Part shown: in pieces, positions 42,338 through 50,853 of the stretch
Position numbering within the stretch: position 1 is the stretch's first letter
How the letters are laid out: each line of letters opens with the position of its first letter
Assembly: GCF_003324565.1 (NCBI RefSeq)
Contig: NZ_QOLA01000010.1
Span: 124,001-188,000 of the forward strand
Direction of reading: 5' to 3'
Origin: Streptomyces sp. SDr-06
GTDB taxonomy: Bacteria > Actinomycetota > Actinomycetes > Streptomycetales > Streptomycetaceae
Length of the DNA: 64,000 nt
Notes under the pieces: generated by a model
What the model was told of the DNA's origin: nothing
The model's database searches: none
What the model saw: the letters and a program-made list of their open reading frames with translations, nothing else
Position numbers and translations under genes: made by a program

Positions 42338-42928
42338 GTGGCAGGCAAGAAGCAGTTCGACATGGACACGGCGCTCGACGCCGCGATGATCCAGTTCTGG
42401 CGCGCCGGATACGCCGACACCTCGGTCGACGACCTGTCGCGGGCAACCGGCCTGAACCGCAGCTCGATCTACTCCTCGCTCGGCGACAAAGACACGCTGT
42501 TCCTGCGCTGTCTGGATCGCTACGCCGTGCGCTACGGCGACAAGTACGACGCCGCCCTGTCGTGCGCAGCCTCCAATCCCCTTGCGGCTGTCCGCGCGTT
42601 CTTCGCCGTCACGCTTGCGCGCATCGCTGATCCCGAACTTCCCGATGGATGCCTCATCGCGCAGGCCGCCATGGCGATTCCCGTGCTCAGCTCAGCCGTC
42701 GCGGATCACGCGAGGCAGGCGCTCGGCTTCCAGCGCCTGCGCCTGCGCACCGCACTCAAGGCCGCCCGCATGACCGATCAGGACGCCGAGGCGTTTGCTC
42801 TACACACCGCGGCCGTCAACCAGTCTCTCGCTGTCATGAGCAGAGCCGGGGCGAGCCCGGCGGAACTCCGGGCCGTAACGGACGTGACCGTGGGCGCACT
42901 CTCGCAGGCGTTGCGCGCGTCCAACTAA
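42338..42928 (+). CDS. TetR-family regulator
   Basis: 196 residues from GTG 42338, with GAGGAA at 42325-42330. An ATG further upstream (42263) lies inside the inverted repeat and is unlikely. DNA-binding domain: FDMDTALDAAMIQFWRAGYA through LSRATGLNRSSIYSSLGDKD TLFL. The C-terminal region (DGCLIAQAAMAIPVLSSAVA) is of the TetR_C_16/YfiR-like kind. Likely represses the epoxide-hydrolase-like gene and itself. Confidence 0.87.
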   Translation: MAGKKQFDMDTALDAAMIQFWRAGYADTSVDDLSRATGLNRSSIYSSLGDKDTLFLRCLDRYAVRYGDKYDAALSCAASNPLAAVRAFFAVTLARIADPELPDGCLIAQAAMAIPVLSSAVADHARQALGFQRLRLRTALKAARMTDQDAEAFALHTAAVNQSLAVMSRAGASPAELRAVTDVTVGALSQALRASN

Positions 42929-43090
42929 GCCACCCGCAACGGTACCTGCGAGGTATGGGTCACGAGATGGGGGGCCGGAGCCCTGTCGTGCGGGCCGGTC
43001 AGCACATCGCCCCCGTCCACCGGGCCCAGGCACTGCACCTCTCGTGTTTCTCGACGGGAGGTGACTGGGCGCACGCCGTTGCCGGAGCCC

Positions 43091-44308
43091 TCACCGTCCG
43101 TGGTCCACCCGATCCGCGGCCTTCCCGCGTCCGGACACGGTGCCGTTCCCGCCCGGCCGGACGGCCTCCCGGGGTGCGGGGTTGAGAGCGGTGGTGAGGT
43201 GGTGGCGCAGCAGGGGGCCGAATCTGCGGTCGACCAGTCGGTTCAGGAGGGCGGACAGCAGGAGGGAAAGAAGGAGTCCGAGGGCGACGGAGGGGAGCAG
43301 ACCGAGGCATGGAGCGGTTTTGAGGATGCCGCGGGTCAGGGGTATGCCCAGGCTCTGGTGGACGAGGTAGAAGGGGTAGGTCAGGGCGCCCGCGTAGATG
43401 AGGACGCGCCCTCGGAGGTGCAGGGGGCCGGGGCCGGTCAGGACGAGCAGGAGGAGGAAGGCGGTGAGAGCACTCGCGCTGACGGCCCAGCTGGAACTGG
43501 CGTGCGCGGAGACTCGGCTGTCGAGGACGGTGAGGGTGTAGCACCAGGCGAAACCGGCCAGCAGCCACAGCAGCAGGTTGGGTCCGAAGTGGTACATCAG
43601 ATAGAGCGCGATACCGGTCACGAAGAGACCCGCGTACTGGCTGAGCAGCACCTCGTCCAGTGCGGTGGAGTGCAGTTCGCGGCCGATGGCCGCCAGGACG
43701 AGCCAGAGGAAACCGAAGGCGACTGCGCGTCGGTAGGTCAGCCCGATCAGCAGCAGTACGGCCATGAGCAGGTAGAAACGGGCCTCCACCCAGAGGGTCC
43801 AGGCGACACCGGCGGTGAAGTCCAGGTCCAGCGCGCTGGGAATCATCGTCAGGTTGCCGACGGTGGTGCGCAGGTCGGTAGGTGCTCCGGAACGCTGTCC
43901 CGCGAGTACGGTGACGGTGCCCATGGCGACGATGATCAGGACCACCGCCCAGTACAGCGGGAAGAGCCGGGCGATGCGCGAGACGGCGAACTGCGCCGGG
44001 GTGCGGCCCCAGCAGCTCATGCAGATGACGAAGCCGCTGATCAGGAAGAATGCCTCGACACCGAGCCAGCCATAGCCACTGACCGCGTGCAGCACGGGTG
44101 CTGCCTGTGGCAGGTCGTAGGCTTCGCCCCAGAAGCGCGGGGTGGGAGTGCCGAGGTAGTGGTAGGCCGCCACCGCTGCTGCCGCAAGCAGCCGCAGTCC
44201 GTCAACTCCGGCCAGCCGACTGCCTCTAGCCGTCGCACGGGACGTTCGTCTCCTCGTCTCGGATGAGAGCTGGGGCAGGCCGTGCGCGGCGTCGGTGCGG
44301 GCGGACAT
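43091..44308 (-). CDS. Acyltransferase family 3 membrane protein
   Basis: 405 residues from ATG 44308. About ten hydrophobic segments. Family landmarks: GVDGLRLLAAAAVAAYHYLG with the active-site His region, LGVEAFFLISGFVICMSCWG and ARLFPLYWAVVL. Such enzymes O-acetylate or acylate sugars, antibiotics or cell-wall polymers at the membrane. No glycosyl or biosynthetic partners here. The C-terminus is a polar, basic tail. Confidence 0.88.
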   Translation of the reverse strand: MSARTDAAHGLPQLSSETRRRTSRATARGSRLAGVDGLRLLAAAAVAAYHYLGTPTPRFWGEAYDLPQAAPVLHAVSGYGWLGVEAFFLISGFVICMSCWGRTPAQFAVSRIARLFPLYWAVVLIIVAMGTVTVLAGQRSGAPTDLRTTVGNLTMIPSALDLDFTAGVAWTLWVEARFYLLMAVLLLIGLTYRRAVAFGFLWLVLAAIGRELHSTALDEVLLSQYAGLFVTGIALYLMYHFGPNLLLWLLAGFAWCYTLTVLDSRVSAHASSSWAVSASALTAFLLLLVLTGPGPLHLRGRVLIYAGALTYPFYLVHQSLGIPLTRGILKTAPCLGLLPSVALGLLLSLLLSALLNRLVDRRFGPLLRHHLTTALNPAPREAVRPGGNGTVSGRGKAADRVDHGR

Positions 44309-44617
44309 GGCAGTAGAACTCCTGTGGCAAGGCGGCCGGTCGAAGAAAGTTGCTGGTAGGGGCCCGTGTCCGGATCTGCCCCGCAGCAACAGGGCGGGGC
44401 CAAGCGGCATTGGTGAAGTCCTGGTCACGGCGGCATCGTTGCGCTGAGCGGCATACCGCAGCCGGGCCTGTCGGTACCCCGGGCTCCTCAAGGCCGCCGC
44501 CTCTCCCACTGCGGTGAGGCGCGGCTGACGCCCGCTGCGTCAAAAGCCGTGAGGGGCCTACGCGATGGACGCCGCGCCGCCTGTTCCTCTGACTCCACGG
44601 ACGACGGCGCGTAGGGG
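44309..44617. other. Intergenic, nothing recognised
   Basis: 309 bp between two genes on the same strand. No gene or regulatory structure stands out. Confidence 0.4.
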
Positions 44618-45520
44618 TCAGGCCGGGTTGACCGTGTTGGAGTCGCCGCGGCTGCGCAGTCGCAGGGCCGCGGCGGCGACGGCGAGTACGCCGAGGGCGG
44701 CCAAGAGCTCCTCGCGCTGAACCCACCCGGAGAAGTGCATCGTGACGACGAAGGGCGCTGCGGCGCAGGCGAGTTGGGCGGTGGTACGGATCTGGGCGAA
44801 AGCCCGACGGCCCATCAGGAACAGCGCTGCTGCCAGCGGGACGCCGTACCGCCAAGGGAGGTGCAGGCCGATCCCCAGGGGGTCGATCACGGCGAGGGCG
44901 ACGACCAAGAGGACGGCCCAGACCACGACCGCGAGCAGGCCGGCCCGGCCCCGCACCCGAGGGGCCGGACGCAGATCGGGCGGGCAGGCCAGCGGGAGCG
45001 CGGCGCTCACGACCGGAGCAAGCAGGAACCCCACCACATTCCCTGGCAGGCCAGTGGGCATGGGCCAGATCTGGATGAGGAAGGCCGCTGAGCTGCCCAG
45101 CGCCCCGGCGACCGTGCAAAGCACCCCGGCACGATAGCTCCCGGCCAGCGCGACCACCGCGCCGATCAGGGTCAGCAGGCTGCAGGCGTCCGTGAGTGTC
45201 ACGAGCGGGCCCAAGCCGCCGGCCGTGCCCGCAGCGCGCATGACGTACCAATCGGCGATGCCCGCGCTGAGGTTGAACGCGGCATACGTGGCCGCGGAGG
45301 CAAGGGCGAACGGCGCCGCAGCAGCGAAGAGGCGTCCGCCCGGGTGCGCGGAACCAACCCCGAGACGCAGTCGCAGGGCGTGCGCGACCACGTCGGCGGT
45401 CTCCCGGATGCGGGCGCCCCGGCCCGCCCCCTCGACGGCCTCGCGGTAGGACGCGGCTATCTCCTCGCCGAACGCGCGGCGGAACCCGGCGGGATACAGG
45501 TACAGCAGAACGGGATTCAC
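44618..45520 (-). CDS. Membrane protein, PadR-linked
   Basis: 300 residues. The cytosolic start NPVLLYLYPAGFRRAFGEEI AASYREAVEG is the short helical motif common in PadR-linked permease-like proteins. About eight hydrophobic segments follow (for example TLIGAVVALAGSYRAGVLCT and AVVVWAVLLVVALAVIDPLG). Translationally coupled (ATGA) to the PadR gene before it, which is the usual arrangement for a PadR-controlled envelope protein. Function unknown. Confidence 0.75.
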   Translation of the reverse strand: MNPVLLYLYPAGFRRAFGEEIAASYREAVEGAGRGARIRETADVVAHALRLRLGVGSAHPGGRLFAAAAPFALASAATYAAFNLSAGIADWYVMRAAGTAGGLGPLVTLTDACSLLTLIGAVVALAGSYRAGVLCTVAGALGSSAAFLIQIWPMPTGLPGNVVGFLLAPVVSAALPLACPPDLRPAPRVRGRAGLLAVVVWAVLLVVALAVIDPLGIGLHLPWRYGVPLAAALFLMGRRAFAQIRTTAQLACAAAPFVVTMHFSGWVQREELLAALGVLAVAAAALRLRSRGDSNTVNPA

Positions 45521-45855
45521 GCGGTGGCCGCCTTGCCACTGGCACCCAGGCGCCGGGCCGCCTCGCGCGCGGTGGCCGCCATGCGCTCGGCCTCGGCTGC
45601 CAGATTCGCACGGCCCAGAGAGGTCAGGGTGTAGGTGCGCCGCAGGCGACTGCCGACCACCTCTTCCTTGTGGACCTCGATCAGCCCCTGCTGCAAGAGG
45701 CGCTCCAGCGCCCCGTACAGCGTTCCGGTCCGCATCTTCACGCGCCCGCCCGAGATCACCTCCACCTCCCGGGCCAAGGCGTAACCGTGACGCGGCTCGT
45801 CGGCGAGCGCGGTGAGGAGGAGCAGGGTCGGTTCCTGCATCGCACGATCAGTCAT
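45517..45855 (-). CDS. PadR-family transcriptional regulator
   Basis: 112 residues, the small subfamily. QEPTLLLLTALADEPRHGYA LAREVEVISGGRVKMRTGTL YGALERLLQQGLI is the PadR winged helix with its conserved HGY and GTLY...RL. A short C-terminal helix follows for dimerisation. Operon with the membrane protein; a palindrome lies 11 bases upstream, so it is probably autoregulated. Confidence 0.92.
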   Translation of the reverse strand: MTDRAMQEPTLLLLTALADEPRHGYALAREVEVISGGRVKMRTGTLYGALERLLQQGLIEVHKEEVVGSRLRRTYTLTSLGRANLAAEAERMAATAREAARRLGASGKAATA

Positions 45856-45865
45856 GACACCAGAG

Positions 45866-45884
45866 TATGCCGGTCACCGGCATA
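45866..45884. promoter_or_regulatory. 19-bp palindrome, candidate PadR operator
   Basis: TATGCCGGT and ACCGGCATA are exactly complementary around a single C, just before the padR start codon. Confidence 0.65.
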
Positions 45885-46269
45885 TCCTGCCAATCGGCCT
45901 TCGCTTTCGTACTCCCCACGCCAATGGGGCGGGAACGACAACACTCCATCCCGCCTTGCCTGCCGGGGCCGCGTGCAGGCGGCCGGGAGAGCCGGACCGG
46001 ATAGGGCCGTTGACGGGATGCCTCCACCACGGCGCCGTGGTGGAGGAACTCCCCCGTGTCCCCTGCTGGAGGTGGCCCGGAACACCACCGGCCGAGCGCG
46101 CGTGCCCCTCGACTGGGACCAGGCGTTGGGGGTCGGCAGGCCGGGCCCGCACGCCCCGGCTTTGTTTCCCGGCCGCCGTACGCGACCCGCCCCATGTGCC
46201 GAGCGGGCCGCTCTCGCGGGAGTACGCGAACAAGGCCACGCGTCCGACGACGCCCGGCGGTAGCCCGGG
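45885..46269. other. Intergenic with a perfect 26-bp palindrome
   Basis: 385 bp between the PadR gene and the end of the aldo/keto reductase gene. A loopless palindrome with 13-base arms (CCTCCACCACGGC and its complement) lies at 46021-46046. It is too far from the nearby stop codon to be an obvious terminator. No gene seen. Confidence 0.5.
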
Positions 46270-47280
46270 CTACCGGGAGGCCGCCGCAGGCCGGGACTTG
46301 TAGAAGGACTCCTCGAGGTAGGCGGCCTCGTGCGGCTGGTAGGGCTCCTCCAGGTAGGCGGCCTCATCAGCGTCGAGTTCGACGTCCACCGCGGCGACCG
46401 CGTCGGCCAGTTGGGCCGGCTTGGTGACCCCGACGATGGGCGAGGTCACCACCGGGTTGCGCATGACCCAGGCCAGCGCGACCTGGGCCGCGGACAGACC
46501 CCGTCTACCGGCGATCTCGTGGACACGCCGGGCCACTGCCTCGTCCCCGTCGCGGTAGAGGATCGTGCCGCCCACGTCGGTTGCGGCACGCGTCGTGGCG
46601 GTGTCCCAGGCCCGCGTCAGCCTGCCCCGCGCCAGCGGGCTCCACGGAATCACGCCGACGCCCTGGTCGGCACAGAGCGGGAGCATCTCCCGCTCTGCTT
46701 CCCGATGGATGAGGTTGTAGTGGTCCTGCATCGACACGAACCTGGTCCAGCCGTTCAGGTCGGCCAGATACAGGGCCTTGGTGAACTGCCACGCATACAT
46801 GGAAGAGGCCCCGATGTAGCGGACCTTCCCGGACCTGACCGCGTCGTGCAGCGCCTCAAGGGTTTCCTCGATCGGGGTGTCGTAGTCCCAGCGGTGGATC
46901 TGGTACAGGTCGATGTAGTCGGTCCCCAGCCGCTTCAGGGAGGCGTCGAGTTCGGCGAAGATCGCCTTGCGGGACAGCCCGGCCCCGTTCGGCCCGGGGC
47001 GCATCCGCATCCAGACCTTCGTGGAGAGGACGATCTCCTCGCGCCGGGCGAAGTCCTTGATCGCCTGACCCACGATCTCCTCACTGCTCCCGGCGCTGTA
47101 CCCATTGGCCGTGTCGAGGAAGTTGACGCCGGCCTCAAGGGCCTGCTTGATGATGTCCCGGCTGGCGTCCGCGCCCAGCGACCACGGCTCGCCGCCCCGC
47201 TCCGGCTCGCCGAAGCTCATACAGCCGAGAGTGATGGCGGAGACTTCCAGTCCGGTCTTTCCGAGTTTGATGTATCGCAT
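46270..47280 (-). CDS. Aldo/keto reductase
   Basis: 336 residues from ATG 47280. AKR motifs: MRYIKLGKTGLEVSAITLGC, GVNFLDTANGYSAGSSEEIV with catalytic Asp/Tyr, STKVWMRMRPGPNGAG with the Lys, LYQIHRWDYDTPIEET with His, and SPIVGVTKPAQLADAV. NADPH-dependent reduction of aldehydes or ketones. The C-terminus carries a small tandem repeat (EAAYLEEPYQPH then EAAYLEESFYK) that adds about 13 residues to the usual end. A MerR-type promoter lies directly upstream. Confidence 0.9.
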   Translation of the reverse strand: MRYIKLGKTGLEVSAITLGCMSFGEPERGGEPWSLGADASRDIIKQALEAGVNFLDTANGYSAGSSEEIVGQAIKDFARREEIVLSTKVWMRMRPGPNGAGLSRKAIFAELDASLKRLGTDYIDLYQIHRWDYDTPIEETLEALHDAVRSGKVRYIGASSMYAWQFTKALYLADLNGWTRFVSMQDHYNLIHREAEREMLPLCADQGVGVIPWSPLARGRLTRAWDTATTRAATDVGGTILYRDGDEAVARRVHEIAGRRGLSAAQVALAWVMRNPVVTSPIVGVTKPAQLADAVAAVDVELDADEAAYLEEPYQPHEAAYLEESFYKSRPAAASR

Positions 47281-47287
47281 GCGTCCG

Positions 47288-47318
47288 AACCTAGGAATTG
47301 GAGTGCGCTCCAACGCAA
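47288..47318 (-). promoter_or_regulatory. MerR-type promoter of the aldo/keto reductase gene
   Basis: On the minus strand TTGCGT and TAGGTT are 19 bases apart and the spacer holds TTGGAG-n4-CTCCAA. Long spacer plus dyad is the MerR pattern. The -10 box lies 8 bases from the ATG, so the transcript would be nearly leaderless. No merR gene is in the window. Confidence 0.6.
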
Positions 47319-47450
47319 GACGTTTCGGTACGCAATTCGCGGGCGAGAGGCGTGTGCGATCTGTCGGGCCCGGGCAGCGCCATCGCGGCACTCGCGACGG
47401 CGCCCCTGCCCGCGGGACCTGCTACTGCAGTTTTCTCACCCCCACGGGCC

Positions 47451-47927
47451 CTACGGCATCTCGAAGTCCTGGAAGTCGAAGCCCGGGGCGACGACGCACG
47501 TCACCAGGACCGGCTCGTCACCCGACGGTTCGGCGCTCTGCCAGACGCCGCCCGGGACGAGGAACTGCGGCCGCTCTCCGCGCTCGACCGTGTTTCCCAC
47601 CATCGCCTCGACCGCCCCGTCTTCATCCGGCGCGTCACCGTGCCCGCCCAGCCGCATCCGCAGCGGGCCGCCTCGGTGCCAGAGCCAGAGTTCGTCCGAG
47701 CGGACACGGTGCCAGCGGGAGACCTCGCCAGGGTGGAGCAGGAAATAGATCCCGGTCGCGAAGGCTCTCGGCCCGTCGTATCCGTCGGGGACCATCCCGC
47801 CCGAGGTCTTCCAGGTCTCGCGGAACCAGCCGCCCTCGACGTGCGGTTGCAGGCCGAGAAGGGTGACCAGTTCGGAAGGGCCCGACACTGAGGTATCCGG
47901 AGTATCAGCAGTGTTCGCCATAGTCAC
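47451..47927 (-). CDS. DUF985-family cupin protein
   Basis: 158 residues. SELVTLLGLQPHVEGGWFRE TWKT, AFATGIYFLLHPGEVSRWHR VRSDELWLWHRGGPLRM and GGVWQSAEPSGDEPVLVTCV VAPGFDFQDFEM are the DUF985 cupin pattern, with metal-ligand His/Glu in WHRVRSDELW. Biochemical role unknown; the fold resembles sugar epimerases. Its neighbours do not suggest a pathway. Confidence 0.85.
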   Translation of the reverse strand: MTMANTADTPDTSVSGPSELVTLLGLQPHVEGGWFRETWKTSGGMVPDGYDGPRAFATGIYFLLHPGEVSRWHRVRSDELWLWHRGGPLRMRLGGHGDAPDEDGAVEAMVGNTVERGERPQFLVPGGVWQSAEPSGDEPVLVTCVVAPGFDFQDFEMP

Positions 47928-48059
47928 ACATCCTCACGCACGGCAGCGGCCACCGCATGGTTTGCGACGAGGATGCTGCCGTTGAGGGTCGCGGGGCCAG
48001 CGAGGCGCGGGCGCGCGCGCCGGCGCCGGGGCGGGCGGGGACCATGACGTCGTGGCGGG

Positions 48060-49001
48060 TCAGTCGGCGAACGCCGTGGCCACAGCATCTGCGAGCTGAT
48101 TCAAGACGTCCCGTGAGAGCTGCACCTCCCCGGTGAACGAGAAGAACGCGTGGGTAGCGCCCTTGATCGGCAGGTGCGTGACCGGCACGCCGGCCTCGGC
48201 GAGCTTCTGCGCGTACCGATCACCCTGGTCCCGCAGCGGATCGTGTTCGGCGGTGACGATGACGGCAGGAGGAAGCCCGGCGAGCTCGTCGGAGCGCGCC
48301 GGCGAGACGCGCGGGTCGGCGCCTTCGTCGGGTGTGTTGAGGTAAAGGCCCCAGAACCATTCGAGCCAGCTGCGGCTCAGCAATGGTCCGGCCATGTTCT
48401 CGTACATGGAGGGGCTGTCGTCGAACCGGTCGACCGCCGGGTACGCCAGTACCTGCAGTGCGACGGGAGGTCCGCCGCGCCGCTGGGCTTCCTGCACGAG
48501 GGCCGCCGCGAGGTTACCGCCGGCGCTCTCACCGAACACCGCGATGCGTTGCCCGTCGCCGCTGAAACTCCCGGCGTTGGCCGCTACCCACGTCAGGGCG
48601 GCATAGGCGTCGTCGACCCCCGCGGGGAAGCGGTGTTCTGGTGCGAGGCGGTAGCCCACGGAGACCACGATCGTGCCGGAGCGGTTGGCCACGGTGCGGG
48701 CGATGTGGTCCTGGCTGTCCAGGTCGCCGAGTACCCATCCTCCGCCGTGGAAGAAGACCGTCACAGGCTGTGGCCCGGAGCGCGGGACGGTGAGGGGGGT
48801 GTAGATGCGGATGGGGACCTCGATGCCTTCGGCGGTGGCCACTGCGTCCTGCACGGCGGCGACCGGCTCGACGTCACCCGCGAGGGTGGCGAGGCTGCGC
48901 GCGAGGTCGCGGTTCTCTGCGACTGTTCGGCTCTCCGGTGCCGGTTCGCCTCCTTCGGCCAACTTCTGGAGCAGGGCGTCGATCTGAGGGTCGAGGGACA
49001 C
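48060..49001 (-). CDS. Alpha/beta hydrolase, hormone-sensitive-lipase family
   Basis: 313 residues from GTG 49001, with AGGAAGG about 11 bases upstream. HGGGW at 85-89, GESAG with Ser159, Asp254 in AEHDPLRDQ and His284 in GATHAF form the oxyanion hole and triad. Same family as 5529-6446 but only moderately alike. No signal peptide. Substrate unknown. Confidence 0.87.
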   Translation of the reverse strand: MSLDPQIDALLQKLAEGGEPAPESRTVAENRDLARSLATLAGDVEPVAAVQDAVATAEGIEVPIRIYTPLTVPRSGPQPVTVFFHGGGWVLGDLDSQDHIARTVANRSGTIVVSVGYRLAPEHRFPAGVDDAYAALTWVAANAGSFSGDGQRIAVFGESAGGNLAAALVQEAQRRGGPPVALQVLAYPAVDRFDDSPSMYENMAGPLLSRSWLEWFWGLYLNTPDEGADPRVSPARSDELAGLPPAVIVTAEHDPLRDQGDRYAQKLAEAGVPVTHLPIKGATHAFFSFTGEVQLSRDVLNQLADAVATAFAD

Positions 49002-49258
49002 GAGCAGGACCTTCCTGGGACGGGCGAAACGACACGGTTGGGAATGGCTGTTCCAAGCGGCGCGGCTTCTGCCGACGGCCACCGCGGGTATCGGCGGGCA
49101 CATCCGCGGCCAACTCCGCAGGCACCTCCCCGTAGACGAACCCATTCCTCAAGGCGAGGCCGTCGGCCGCGAGAAGGGTGGCTCCGGGCCGCCGTCGGGC
49201 AGCTGCGCGCCGGCGTATCCGTTCCGGGTGTGGGTCCGCGGGGCGCCGCCTGTTGCGG

Positions 49259-49855
49259 TCAGCGGGCGATGGAGATCGCGAAGGGGGTGAATCCGGTGGA
49301 TCGGATGACGTGCGGTACGAACAGGATCGCGGCTTCGGTGGCGCGGGCGGTCTGGATCCCGCCGAGGTCGGTGATCCACTCCTTGTGCCAGCCGAGGTCG
49401 GTGAGCAGTTCGCGGACGGTCTGTTTGGCGGCCGGGTCGTCGCCGGACAGGAACACGGTCGGTGGCTGGGTGAGGGTGGCCGGTGCGGTCATCACCGGGA
49501 AGAGCATGGTGTTGAGGGTCTTGACGACGTGCGTGTCCGGGAGTGCTTCCTGGAGTTGCTCGGCAAGGCTTGAGCCGGGGTACATCAGGTGGGCGGGCAG
49601 TCCGTCCGGTCCGTCGACGGTGGCGTTGGAGACGTCGACGAGAATCTTGTCGCGCAGTTCCTCGCGCAGGTCGGCGAGCCGCTCCAGGGAGCCTGCGCCC
49701 GGGGTGGCGTTGATGACGATCCGGGCTGTGCGGGCGGCGTCGGCGGCGGCCCCGGGCGCGCGGTCCGCCACGGTCACCTCGTGCCCCGCCCGGGTGAGGG
49801 CGGTGGCCAGGTTGCCGCCGACGCGGCCGTTTCCGAGAACTGCGATCGTGGTCAT
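49259..49855 (-). CDS. NADPH-dependent F420-reductase-like (NAD-binding) protein
   Basis: 198 residues. TTIAVLGNGRVGGNLATALT RAGHEVTVADR is a Rossmann start of the F420 oxidoreductase type (PF03807). DKILVDVSNATVDGPDG, VVKTLNTMLFPVM and VFLSGDDPAAKQTVRELLTD LGW follow the NADPH:F420 oxidoreductase order. F420 dependence is plausible in this genus but unproven. 41 bases after an inositol-phosphatase-like gene, probably one operon; both are divergent from LysR. Confidence 0.82.
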   Translation of the reverse strand: MTTIAVLGNGRVGGNLATALTRAGHEVTVADRAPGAAADAARTARIVINATPGAGSLERLADLREELRDKILVDVSNATVDGPDGLPAHLMYPGSSLAEQLQEALPDTHVVKTLNTMLFPVMTAPATLTQPPTVFLSGDDPAAKQTVRELLTDLGWHKEWITDLGGIQTARATEAAILFVPHVIRSTGFTPFAISIAR

Positions 49856-49896
49856 GAGGTCTGTGGTCCTTGTCGTGGGTGCGGAGTGTTGTCGGG

Positions 49897-50715
49897 TCAG
49901 CGGGAGAGCGTGGCGACGGCCTGGGCGTGGACGCCTGGCGCGGCGGCCAGGAAGCTCTCGCTCTGCGGGGTCCAGGGGCGGCCCTGGGCGTCGGAGATGT
50001 GTCCGCCGGCCTCGGTGACGAGCAGCGCGCCGGGCAGCAGGTCCGCGCGGGCGCCGGCGAACTGCCAGAACGCGTCGGTGCGGCCGGCTGCCACGTTCGT
50101 CAAATGCAGGGTTGCGGGCACGGCGGTGCGCACGACGAGCGCGTCGGAGAGCATCGCGGTGATCGAGGAGCCGATGTGCCGCACGACCTTCTCGTCCTCG
50201 CCCGGCCGGGCCTGGCTGGTGGCCACGATGCTCAGTCCGAGGTCCTCGGTGGGCGAGACACGCAGCGGTCGGCCGTCGAGGTGGGCGCCCGTGCCGGTGA
50301 GCGCGGTGTAGGTCTCGCCGGTCAGCGGCAGATGGACCGTGGTGAGCACCGGCTGGTTGTCGCGCACGAGGGTGGCGGTCACCGCCCATTCCGGGAGTGC
50401 GTGCAGGTGGTTGACGTTGCCTTCGGCCGGATCCACGACCCACCATTCGCCGGGCGGCAGCGCCCCGCCGTCCAGCTCGTCCTCCACCCACCCGGCATCC
50501 GGACGCAGCCCCGTGAGGCGGGGGCGCAGGATGTCCAGGGCCGCGTTGTCGTTGGCGGCGAGCGCGCGCATCAGCTCGTCGCGGCTCTGGTAGCGGACCA
50601 CCTCTCCGAAGCGCCCGAGCAGCGCGGATCCGGCCTCCCGCACCACGAGCGCGGTCTGGGCGAGCAGGTCGGCGTCGGAGGCGGCGACGTCAGTGGTCCG
50701 AAGCGTTTCGGGCAT
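49897..50715 (-). CDS. Inositol-monophosphatase-family protein
   Basis: 272 residues. FGEVVRYQSRDELMRALAAN DNAALDILRPRL, then AGWVEDELDGG, then WWVVDPAEGNVNHLHALPEW AV, follow the family. The catalytic loop, normally DP.DGT.N, reads DPAEGNVN here: the second Asp is Glu, the following Thr is Asn, and the GSSITAMLSDAL block replaces the usual GSAA. Metal binding may therefore be altered. First gene of a two-gene operon divergent from LysR. Confidence 0.78.
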   Translation of the reverse strand: MPETLRTTDVAASDADLLAQTALVVREAGSALLGRFGEVVRYQSRDELMRALAANDNAALDILRPRLTGLRPDAGWVEDELDGGALPPGEWWVVDPAEGNVNHLHALPEWAVTATLVRDNQPVLTTVHLPLTGETYTALTGTGAHLDGRPLRVSPTEDLGLSIVATSQARPGEDEKVVRHIGSSITAMLSDALVVRTAVPATLHLTNVAAGRTDAFWQFAGARADLLPGALLVTEAGGHISDAQGRPWTPQSESFLAAAPGVHAQAVATLSR

Positions 50716-50853
50716 GGTGAACTCCCTTGTGTATACCGGGTGATGAGGTTTCGTCGGGTCGGGCTGGGCGCTCTGTTCTGCGCTGTGGTCTCGACCGTAG
50801 ACAGCCCCCTGATTAACGGCAAGTGCATGTAAAGCACGGCTAGGATTACTCGC

